Part shown: piece after piece, positions 1 to 5,347 of the stretch | Numbering within the stretch: the stretch's first letter is position 1 | Layout: each line of letters opens with the position of its first letter | Source: Ruminococcus flavefaciens | GTDB taxonomy: Bacteria > Bacillota > Clostridia > Oscillospirales > Ruminococcaceae | Length of the DNA stretch: 5,347 bases | Reading direction: 5' to 3' | Assembly (NCBI GenBank): GCA_902792495.1 | Contig: CADBAC010000109.1 | Location: 1 to 5,347 of the forward strand | Notes under the pieces: generated by a model | What the model saw: the letters and a program-made list of their open reading frames with translations, nothing else | Databases searched by the model: none | Told to the model about the DNA's origin: nothing | Made by a program: the position numbers and the translations under genes

Positions 1-169
1 ATATCTCATTATCTTCAGTTATCGGTATGACGCACACTCCGCCGTTGTGATGGAGCACATCACGGTCGGCGGTATTGCCGTTTTCAAGTTCCACGATATC
101 GTGGGTGATATCGAAGATACGGCCTTTGTATACGGTTTCGCCCGAGAGCTTTTTTTCGTATAAATGCAT
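1..169 (-). CDS. Nudix hydrolase, ADP-ribose pyrophosphatase type (N-terminal 56 residues, runs off left edge)
   Basis: Reading leftward from the ATG at 169-167, the frame stays open to the window edge and gives 56 residues. The segment YKGRIFDITHDIVEL (residues 14-28), then an ENGN turn, then RDVLHHNGGVCVIPI (residues 36-50) matches the N-terminal beta-sheet region of NudF/ADP-ribose pyrophosphatases, where a conserved Arg and a His-x-Gly-(Ala/Gly)-Val stretch precede the catalytic Nudix box. Family members are cytoplasmic, usually about 170-210 residues, and hydrolyse ADP-ribose to AMP and ribose 5-phosphate with divalent metal. The Nudix box (GX5EX7REUXEEXGU) would lie beyond the left edge, so catalytic competence cannot be judged and the substrate is inferred. 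The start is supported by a strong AAAGGGGG Shine-Dalgarno six bases upstream. The gene lies 12 bases downstream of the yfhO-like gene and is probably co-transcribed with it. Confidence 0.85.
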   Translation of the reverse strand, partial: MHLYEKKLSGETVYKGRIFDITHDIVELENGNTADRDVLHHNGGVCVIPITEDNEI

Positions 170-175
170 TTTTAT

Positions 176-183
176 CCCCCTTT
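176..183 (-). promoter_or_regulatory. Ribosome binding site of the Nudix gene, overlapping the upstream stop codon
   Basis: On the minus strand the sequence reads TAAAGGGGGATAAAAATG. The Shine-Dalgarno AAAGGGGG shares its AA with the TAA stop of the YfhO-like gene (184-182) and sits six bases before the Nudix ATG. A ribosome terminating on the membrane-protein gene would cover this site, which suggests translational coupling. The overlap is seen directly; coupling is inferred. Confidence 0.75.
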
Positions 184-2683
184 ACAGGTCGGTGCCGAAG
201 CTTCTCTGATACTGCTCGGCAGCCTGTATCCTGTGTTCTGACTGATAGTCGTAATAGTGTTTATGGCGGCGGAGGTCGCCTTTTTTTCTGTTGATATGGC
301 ATATTATAAGATATGCCGCAAGTAAGCCTGCGCCTGCCAGTGAGATGATGATACCGTTGTCCAGACCGGGAGTGCGGTAACGGAAAACTATGGTGTTATC
401 GCCTTTATCGGCAGGTACAGCCATGAAGCCTTCATTGACTCTTTCAACATCTACGGACTTGCCGTTGACTTCGGCAGTCCAGCCTTCGCTGTAGGGGACG
501 CTGAAGAATACCATCATAGGCTTGTCAAGGCTTATTTCCGATGTGAAGCCGTGCTCGTCATATGTGAATGAAGATGAAGCGTGAAGACGCTTTTCTCTGC
601 AAAAACGGGCATAATCATCCTTGGTGGTCTTACCGGGTTCCTTTACTGAGCAGGTATCCATAAAGCTGTACTTCTTCTCATGTTCGCTGTCCTCGAATAT
701 AAGTGAGTCCATCATTATGCGCTCACGGGAACTTTTAGCAAGCTTGTCGGCCTTTTCACGGGGAATGTAGGTATCGTACGCAAATCCCATCGGCACATAG
801 AGCGTGTTCTCATATATCTCGAATCTGCCGTTTTCGCCCACATATTCAAATCCCTCAAGTTCATCGGGGATGATGGTGTAGTCGGTGTTGTCATCTTTAT
901 CGTAGTCGTCGGGGATGGAATAATCGCCTGCGAGCAGTTTGTCGTAGGTCACATCGTCGATTATTTCCTTGTAGTAATACTTTACAGAGAAAAGTCCACG
1001 GAGAGTATAATGGCTGATATCTGCACGGGAAGCAACATCACGGTGAACTCCCACGTAATCGTAGAAATCCATTATGGAAGTGTTGACTACGCTCTGGAAA
1101 GCCCTCATTGTGGGAAGCCTCCATATCATCGGGAAGTTGTCACAGTCCTCGGATATATCGATACGGAAGAAGTTGTCTTCGCTGACTTCCTCGTAGACCT
1201 TGTCTCTGCCGTTTATTACAGAATCGACATATTCGGATGCGCTTTTGATATCGTAAGCACCGTACAGGAGAAGAGTTCCCGAACCGACAATGGAAGCCGC
1301 CATAGTGAGGAGGACTGCCTTATCGAAGAAGGCTTTCTTTTTTGACTTGAGCGAATATATATAGTACGCACCTGCCAGACAAGCGGCGGAAATACCTATC
1401 TGCACCCAGAAGTATGTAACATTTGAAGGCAGGCTGAACAGCACAAGCTTATCGTCCTCTTTCTTGGGAAGGAGTCCGATCACTGCAAATACAGCTGTTA
1501 TAGCGGCTGTTATCTTCAGTCCGAACATATTGTCAGCCTCGGCATCGTCAAGAGACTGAGCGGTCACCATTGCCATTATGAGGATAGGCATATAGAACCA
1601 TCTTGCGTAGTAGTAGGAGTTTGCCGCCTGAAAGAGGCTGTTGAGAATGGGGACGAATGCACATATCGCACAGAATATGAGAAAGCGTGAAGCCCAGTGC
1701 TTTTTCTTGTTCCTGACGAATGTGATAACTCCCGTCATGGAGAAAAGCGGCAGGAATCCGCCGATAGAAGCCCATTTTTCAAATTCCGAGTCAAAAAGGT
1801 TCGGTCTTGCAGGGGCATCGGGTATCATGAAGAATGTCTGGATGATACGTGGGATGAGTGTCTTATCGGAGTAAAGCACCATGTCGAGACCAAAAAGGTG
1901 TTCGCTGACACGGTAATTGCTGAGTATTGCCAGAGCGGAAGGCAGAAGTATGAAGCCTGCCAGCATAGTGCCGGCAATGGCTTCAAAAGCCAGACCGAAG
2001 AATTTCTTCCATGAGGTGTTGAAATCGGGACACATCATGCGGAACAGGTAGTAAAACACAAGGAATACGGCCTGACCTGTGAAGAAGTAGTAATTGTTTA
2101 TCGCCATTACCGCAACGATAAGAGCGAATAAGCCCTTTCTGCGGCAGTTGATATTTTCCTCCATTGCTATAAGCATAAGCGGGAAGAGCGCTGTTACGTC
2201 CTGGAAGTGGTTGAAGAAAATGTTGAACAGCTGGAATCCCGAATAAGCGTAGAGCAGACCTCCTGCCAGAGCGGCTTCTTTTGACCTGACAAAGCGGCGT
2301 ATGTAAATATATGCTGTCAGGGATGCCACACCGTGCTTGACTGCGAGCAGCACAGGCATGGAGTAAGTCACAAGTTTTTCAGGCAGAAGCGTTGCCAGTC
2401 TGAAGAAAGGGCTTCCGAAAAGATAGAAGCTGTAGGACGTCATGAAGTCCGAACCCAGATCAGTGAACCAGTTCCAGCCGAGTTCGCCGCTTCTTGCGGC
2501 ATCGTATGCCAGACGATAGAACGGTATCTGCTGTGCGTTGTAATCGCCGTAGAAGATGAAATAGCCGTTCTCTGATATCATTATTGGAAGTAAAGCCAGA
2601 AATATACAAATAAAACCGAAGAAAAACGCTTTGAAGTATTGCTCTTTTGACCTTTGAACATTTATTTTTAAATCGTTTGACAT
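182..2683 (-). CDS. yfhO: YfhO-family polytopic membrane protein, putative GT-C-type glycosyltransferase
   Basis: This 833-residue protein is close to the roughly 860 residues of Bacillus subtilis YfhO. A first membrane helix (about 18-36) leads into a large outer loop containing GDYNAQQIPFY (residues 46-56). This is the family signature; Asp47 occupies the place of the catalytic acid proposed for GT-C folds. About eleven more helices follow up to residue 475, including SGFQLFN (148-154), NHFQDV (158-163) and ARWFYMP (360-366). Then comes an outer domain (about 478-772) with the late motif YSEGWTAEVNGK (731-742), a last helix (about 776-796) and a basic cytoplasmic tail. In Bacillus and Listeria, YfhO proteins are needed to glycosylate lipoteichoic acid outside the cell, working from undecaprenyl-phosphate-linked sugars. 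The acceptor here is unknown. The frame stays open upstream to an ATG at 2779, but I chose 2683 because AAGAGGAG lies five bases upstream and the promoter lies inside the longer version. No partner flippase or CsbB-like gene is in the window. Confidence 0.88.
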   Translation of the reverse strand: MSNDLKINVQRSKEQYFKAFFFGFICIFLALLPIMISENGYFIFYGDYNAQQIPFYRLAYDAARSGELGWNWFTDLGSDFMTSYSFYLFGSPFFRLATLLPEKLVTYSMPVLLAVKHGVASLTAYIYIRRFVRSKEAALAGGLLYAYSGFQLFNIFFNHFQDVTALFPLMLIAMEENINCRRKGLFALIVAVMAINNYYFFTGQAVFLVFYYLFRMMCPDFNTSWKKFFGLAFEAIAGTMLAGFILLPSALAILSNYRVSEHLFGLDMVLYSDKTLIPRIIQTFFMIPDAPARPNLFDSEFEKWASIGGFLPLFSMTGVITFVRNKKKHWASRFLIFCAICAFVPILNSLFQAANSYYYARWFYMPILIMAMVTAQSLDDAEADNMFGLKITAAITAVFAVIGLLPKKEDDKLVLFSLPSNVTYFWVQIGISAACLAGAYYIYSLKSKKKAFFDKAVLLTMAASIVGSGTLLLYGAYDIKSASEYVDSVINGRDKVYEEVSEDNFFRIDISEDCDNFPMIWRLPTMRAFQSVVNTSIMDFYDYVGVHRDVASRADISHYTLRGLFSVKYYYKEIIDDVTYDKLLAGDYSIPDDYDKDDNTDYTIIPDELEGFEYVGENGRFEIYENTLYVPMGFAYDTYIPREKADKLAKSSRERIMMDSLIFEDSEHEKKYSFMDTCSVKEPGKTTKDDYARFCREKRLHASSSFTYDEHGFTSEISLDKPMMVFFSVPYSEGWTAEVNGKSVDVERVNEGFMAVPADKGDNTIVFRYRTPGLDNGIIISLAGAGLLAAYLIICHINRKKGDLRRHKHYYDYQSEHRIQAAEQYQRSFGTDL

Positions 2684-2688
2684 ATCTG

Positions 2689-2696
2689 CTCCTCTT
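2689..2696 (-). promoter_or_regulatory. Strong ribosome binding site that sets the YfhO-like start
   Basis: The minus strand reads AAGAGGAGCAGATATG. The near-perfect Shine-Dalgarno sits five bases before the ATG at 2683. No comparable site precedes the in-frame ATG codons further upstream that I examined (2779 and 2719), so this element decides the start codon. Confidence 0.8.
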
Positions 2697-2717
2697 AAAG
2701 AAAAATATACATTATTC

Positions 2718-2726
2718 ATTATAACA
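2718..2726 (-). promoter_or_regulatory. Extended -10 promoter for the yfhO-like / Nudix unit
   Basis: On the minus strand TGTTATAAT is a perfect -10 hexamer (TATAAT, 2723-2718) with the extended-10 TGn directly upstream (2726-2724). At a 17-base spacing the -35 position reads TTTTCT, a poor match to TTGACA, so recognition probably depends on the extended element. Transcription would begin near 2711 and give a leader of about 28 bases. The region just upstream contains runs of A and T that could act as an UP-like element, although this is weak evidence. Confidence 0.7.
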
Positions 2727-2841
2727 CATTTGTTCTCAAAAGAAAAGACCTTTTTTGAATAAGATTTCAGCTTCGGCACTATGGCTAATTATGAAAATTT
2801 GAAGAAAACTTGTAAATACTGTGGCTTTTGTTCCGCTTTTA

Positions 2842-2850
2842 TGGTATAAT
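2842..2850 (+). promoter_or_regulatory. Extended -10 promoter for the desulfurase operon
   Basis: TGGTATAAT contains a perfect TATAAT (2845-2850) preceded by TGn (2842-2844). The -35 position at 17-base spacing is TGGCTT, a weak match. The expected transcription start is near 2857, leaving about 29 bases to the ATG, which is too short for a T-box, riboswitch or attenuator. An A/T-rich tract at 2786-2818 lies upstream. I found no convincing palindromic operator for an IscR- or CymR-type regulator. Confidence 0.72.
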
Positions 2851-2871
2851 GATATGTAACTGTAAAATAAG

Positions 2872-2876
2872 AAAGG
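2872..2876 (+). promoter_or_regulatory. Ribosome binding site of the cysteine desulfurase gene
   Basis: AAAGG lies nine bases before the ATG at 2886 and six bases before an in-frame TTG at 2883. Both codons are usable in principle. ATG is preferred by codon strength, and it gives the usual family N-terminus of a few residues before YLDNAATT. The choice changes the protein by only one residue. Confidence 0.6.
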
Positions 2877-2885
2877 CAGATATTG

Positions 2886-4016
2886 ATGTCAATATATCTT
2901 GATAATGCCGCTACCACGAAGCCCTGCGACGAAGCAGTAAGGGCGGCTGTTGCGGCAATGACCGATAATTTCGGCAATCCCTCATCCCTTCACCGTGCAG
3001 GTCTGGACGCTCAGCTTGCCATGGACGGGGCGAGAAAAATAATAGCTGACAGTATAGGCGCAGAGGAAAACTGCATATACTTTACATCAGGCGCTACGGA
3101 AAGCAATAACCTTGCTCTCAGGGGAGCTTCCGCCGCATACGGACGCAAGGCAAAGCGCATAGTCATATCCGCTGTTGAACACGCTTCCGTTGAGGAGACC
3201 GCCGCTGACCTTGAGAAAAAAGGCTTCGATGTCACGAGAGTCTCTCCCCGTGAGGACGGACGTTTCTATGCGGCTGATTTCGTGAATGCCTGCGGTGAGG
3301 ATGTCTGTCTCATCAGCATGATGTATGTCAACAACGAAACAGGCTATGTACTGCCTGTGAAGGAGACTTTCGCAATGGTGAAGCGGAAGTATCCGCATAT
3401 CATAACACATACCGACTGCGTACAGGCTTATATGAAACTGCCCGTAAAGGCAAGTGCTCTCGGTGCGGACCTTATCTCTCTCAGCGGACATAAGGTTCAC
3501 GGAGGAAAGGGCACAGGTGCACTTTACATTAAAAAAGGAGTGCGTGTGCTGCCCGTTGTCACAGGCGGAAAACAGGAAAAGGGCATACGCTCGGGCACGG
3601 AAAGTGTACCGATGATATGTGCTTTCGGTGCGGCAGTTGAAAAGCTTTCGCCTACTATAAATGAGAGGTGGGAAAGAGTTTCCGCTCTCAGAGCTTATCT
3701 GCTGGAGAAGCTTTCTGCTGTGGACGGTATATCCGTAAATTCTCCCGATGACGGCTCGCCCTATGTGGTGAATATTTCCGCAGAGGGCAAGCGCTCGGAG
3801 ATAATGCTCCACTTCCTTGAAAGCAAAGGAATATACGTATCAAGCGGCTCGGCCTGTTCAAAGGGACAGCAGAGCGGTGTTCTCGGTCAGTTCGGCATCA
3901 TGGGGAAACGTGCCGACAGTGCGCTGCGCATAAGCATGAGCGCTGAGACTACGGAAGCAGAGCTTGATGAATTTGTTACGGCTCTCAGCGAGGGCATGGA
4001 AAAGGTCAGGGGCTGA
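2886..4016 (+). CDS. Cysteine desulfurase, IscS/NifS-type (class-V aminotransferase fold)
   Basis: This cytoplasmic PLP enzyme of 376 residues, a normal family length, removes sulfur from L-cysteine, giving alanine and an enzyme-bound persulfide for Fe-S cluster or thio-cofactor and tRNA thiolation. The N-terminal YLDNAATT (4-11) is the family hallmark. TSGATESNN (67-75) binds the cofactor phosphate, and His99 in EHAS stacks on the PLP ring. Asp177 and Gln180 in HTDCVQ contact the pyridine ring and hydroxyl. Lys203 in SGHKVHGGKG is the Schiff-base lysine, and Arg348 in LRIS should bind the substrate carboxylate. The mobile-loop catalytic cysteine is Cys324 in SSGSACSKGQQSG. All key residues are present, so it should be active. 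The SSGSAC motif places it in group I (IscS/NifS) rather than SufS; the loop is about two residues shorter than in E. coli IscS. No IscU, NifU, ThiI or MnmA gene is in view, so its sulfur acceptor cannot be named. It is the first gene of a probable three-gene unit. Confidence 0.96.
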   Translation: MSIYLDNAATTKPCDEAVRAAVAAMTDNFGNPSSLHRAGLDAQLAMDGARKIIADSIGAEENCIYFTSGATESNNLALRGASAAYGRKAKRIVISAVEHASVEETAADLEKKGFDVTRVSPREDGRFYAADFVNACGEDVCLISMMYVNNETGYVLPVKETFAMVKRKYPHIITHTDCVQAYMKLPVKASALGADLISLSGHKVHGGKGTGALYIKKGVRVLPVVTGGKQEKGIRSGTESVPMICAFGAAVEKLSPTINERWERVSALRAYLLEKLSAVDGISVNSPDDGSPYVVNISAEGKRSEIMLHFLESKGIYVSSGSACSKGQQSGVLGQFGIMGKRADSALRISMSAETTEAELDEFVTALSEGMEKVRG

Positions 4017-4047
4017 CCGATTATTTAATGTAAAGGATGATAGAAAA

Positions 4048-4806
4048 ATGGGATTATTCAGAAGGTATAAGAAGATAAGAAGAGCAGTCGGCGCATTAGC
4101 TGTGGGTATCATAGCAGTTACGGCAGGTCTCGGAAGCAATTTCTACAAGGAAGCAAAGGTAGACGAAAGAAACCGTGCTACCGGTGACATAGCACGCAGT
4201 ATCGGCGGAAGCGTCAGAAAGTTTGAACAGCAGAAGCGTGAAGAATACATGGTCGAAATGCAGAAGAAAAAAAGGGAGAAGTTCGCTGAAAGAAAAGAGG
4301 CTGTGGAAAACAGCGTAGATTTTGCAGACGGCTTCAATTCCTTTTCTGAACAGTCGGATGCTTTTATGAACGGCGATATCTCATTTGACGACCTCTGGAA
4401 ACAAAAAGAGGAAGAATTCAAAGAACAAACCGAATCGGATGGTGGTAATAAAAGCGATGAAAGCGACAGCTTTTTCGATGACTTCGCAGAGACTCCTGAG
4501 TTTGAGATGAAGGGCGAGTATTACATATTCGGTACAGTTGACAAAAGCGGCTGTTATGCTGAGCCCTGCGAGCTTTTTGATGAACGTGAAAGACTTGTAA
4601 GTGTCGATCCTTCAGAGGTCGCATACAACTGGGCTGTCTTTGTAAAGGACAGCAACGTCGTTGAGGCATGGACTTCGACAGATACCCTTACCGAAGCAGA
4701 TCTTCGTCCATATACAAAGGCAGAACAGAAAAAGCAGTTCGGCTCGATAAAGGGCGGCAAGGCTGAGAATATTACAGGCTACTGGAATACACCATTTGAA
4801 TACTGA
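4048..4806 (+). CDS. Membrane-anchored protein of unknown function with coiled-coil stalk
   Basis: I do not recognise a named family. The 252-residue protein begins with a basic stretch (RRYKKIRR, 5-12) and one hydrophobic helix (about 13-31) without a lipobox, so it is probably anchored with its C-terminus outside. Residues 56-90 are rich in Lys, Glu, Arg and Gln with few prolines or glycines, as in a coiled-coil stalk. Residues 119-150 form an acidic Ser/Asp/Glu linker. The C-terminal domain (about 154-252) starts with GEYYIFG and carries CELF (174-177) and tryptophans 195 and 208; it aligns with the C-terminal part of the next gene product. The start at 4048 has AAAGGA ten bases upstream. 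The frame is open back to 3964, but that version would overlap the desulfurase and lacks the basic-plus-hydrophobic N-terminus. It lies 31 bases after the desulfurase stop with no terminator between. Confidence 0.8.
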   Translation: MGLFRRYKKIRRAVGALAVGIIAVTAGLGSNFYKEAKVDERNRATGDIARSIGGSVRKFEQQKREEYMVEMQKKKREKFAERKEAVENSVDFADGFNSFSEQSDAFMNGDISFDDLWKQKEEEFKEQTESDGGNKSDESDSFFDDFAETPEFEMKGEYYIFGTVDKSGCYAEPCELFDERERLVSVDPSEVAYNWAVFVKDSNVVEAWTSTDTLTEADLRPYTKAEQKKQFGSIKGGKAENITGYWNTPFEY

Positions 4807-4828
4807 TATAGACGGCAGGTGATCGGAT

Positions 4829-5347
4829 ATGAGTCTACAGAGCGAAAATGATAAGGAGATCGAAAAGAAGAAAAGTCCACTGAAAACGCTCGTTATAGTA
4901 TTTATCGTGCTTGCAGTGCTCGGTGTGGGCGGCTTCTGGCTGGTGTATGAATATAAATCCATGTTTATGGGAAATATCCTTGACGGGAAAAATTCCGAGG
5001 CTGCGGTCTGCATGAAGGCTATCAGCAGTTACGCCGAGGAATACAGCAAGACAAACGGAAGCATCCCTGCTGACAAGGAATACATCGTCAGAGGAAAAGG
5101 CAATTCCTTCGAGGCTTGCGAACTGTTCGGCGAGAGCGGTGTCATTGACAATATCGCTGACAGGGACAATTTATACTGGGCTGCCAAGTTCAAAGACGGT
5201 CAGCCTATTGAAACATGGGCGGCAAACCGTCCGATTTCCGACAGTGAGATCGTACATTTTAACAGAGACGATCAGGTGAAGCTGTACAAGTCTGATATTA
5301 TGCACGGCAGTGACAATGTCATCGGACATTGCTGCGGCATTGAGAAG
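4829..5347 (+). CDS. Membrane-anchored protein of unknown function, paralogue of preceding gene (runs off right edge)
   Basis: The frame opens at the ATG at 4829, with AGGTGA (4817-4822) six bases upstream, and stays open for 173 residues to the edge. A charged, lysine-rich N-terminus (residues 1-19) is followed by one strongly hydrophobic helix (about 20-40, core VIVFIVLAVLGVGGFWLV). Positive charges before it predict cytoplasmic N-terminus and outward C-terminus. Residues 56-76 could form an amphipathic helix. From residue 84 (EYIVRG) the chain aligns with the C-terminal domain of the upstream protein, sharing CELF (97-100), Trp117 and Trp130, and an (I/V)xG near the end. It lacks the upstream protein's coiled-coil stalk and acidic linker. 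By alignment the stop codon should come within a few codons of the window edge. It starts 22 bases after the upstream stop, so co-transcription is likely. The function is unknown. Confidence 0.82.
   Translation, partial: MSLQSENDKEIEKKKSPLKTLVIVFIVLAVLGVGGFWLVYEYKSMFMGNILDGKNSEAAVCMKAISSYAEEYSKTNGSIPADKEYIVRGKGNSFEACELFGESGVIDNIADRDNLYWAAKFKDGQPIETWAANRPISDSEIVHFNRDDQVKLYKSDIMHGSDNVIGHCCGIEK

Noticed and set aside
1010..2575. Several plus-strand open frames of 77-111 codons inside the YfhO-like gene.
   Set aside because: They overlap a well-supported membrane-protein gene on the other strand, overlap each other, and show no recognisable domain or membrane pattern.
2741..2757. A-rich then T-rich run around AAAAGACCTTTT in the intergenic region, considered as a terminator or operator.
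   Set aside because: The arms pair for only about five bases around a two-base centre, which is too short for a hairpin loop, and no gene ends there.
2789..2977. A 62-codon minus-strand frame across the intergenic region.
   Set aside because: It covers the desulfurase promoter and N-terminal codons, and I found no Shine-Dalgarno or recognisable protein feature.
3087..3812. A 241-codon open frame antisense to the cysteine desulfurase gene.
   Set aside because: It lies wholly inside a gene with every catalytic residue conserved. Its translation has no domain, is rich in His, Arg, Cys and Ser as expected of a shadow frame, and I saw no convincing promoter or ribosome binding site.
4017..4047. 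Possible terminator or regulatory hairpin between the desulfurase and the next gene.
   Set aside because: The 31-base gap is A/T-rich without inverted repeats or a T-run and contains only the next gene's ribosome binding site.
4829..5347. Possible type IV pilin or pseudopilin, because of one N-terminal hydrophobic helix, a following amphipathic helix and a small C-terminal domain.
   Set aside because: There is no prepilin peptidase site (Gly followed by Phe/Met-Thr-x-x-Glu) before the helix, no Glu at its fifth position, and no pilus assembly gene in the window. A distant structural resemblance stays possible.

Overview
The window looks like ordinary chromosomal sequence from a low-to-mid GC Gram-positive anaerobe. 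Clostridia are most likely, perhaps a Ruminococcus-like member of the Oscillospiraceae. This rests on the YfhO-type membrane protein, the style of the Nudix and desulfurase proteins, strong AGGAG-type ribosome binding sites and TATAAT promoters. It is an inference from sequence style, not a proven taxonomy. No RNA genes, mobile elements, CRISPR repeats or phage genes were seen.

Layout: two transcription units diverge from a roughly 200-base intergenic region (2684-2885). The leftward unit is a large polytopic YfhO-family membrane protein (2683 down to 182), followed after 12 bases by a Nudix hydrolase of the ADP-ribose pyrophosphatase type, which leaves the window at its left edge. The Nudix Shine-Dalgarno sequence overlaps the YfhO stop codon, so the two are probably translationally coupled. 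The rightward unit is a class-V, PLP-dependent cysteine desulfurase (2886-4016), then two genes for membrane-anchored proteins of unknown function (4048-4806, and 4829 to beyond the right edge). Spacings are 31 and 22 bases with no terminator between them, so this is probably one operon.

Both directions have a perfect TATAAT with an extended -10 TGn and no convincing -35. Each gives a short leader of about 30 bases, too short for a riboswitch. The YfhO promoter lies inside the longest possible reading frame of that gene, which helps fix its start at 2683.

The most interesting part is the pair of unknown proteins. Their N-terminal halves differ: one has a charged coiled-coil stalk and acidic linker, the other only a short helix. 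Both have one N-terminal membrane anchor, and their C-terminal domains align along about 90 residues, with a shared CELF motif and two tryptophans exactly 13 residues apart. They look like anciently duplicated, outward-facing proteins of an undescribed family. Why they sit behind a cysteine desulfurase is not evident from the sequence.
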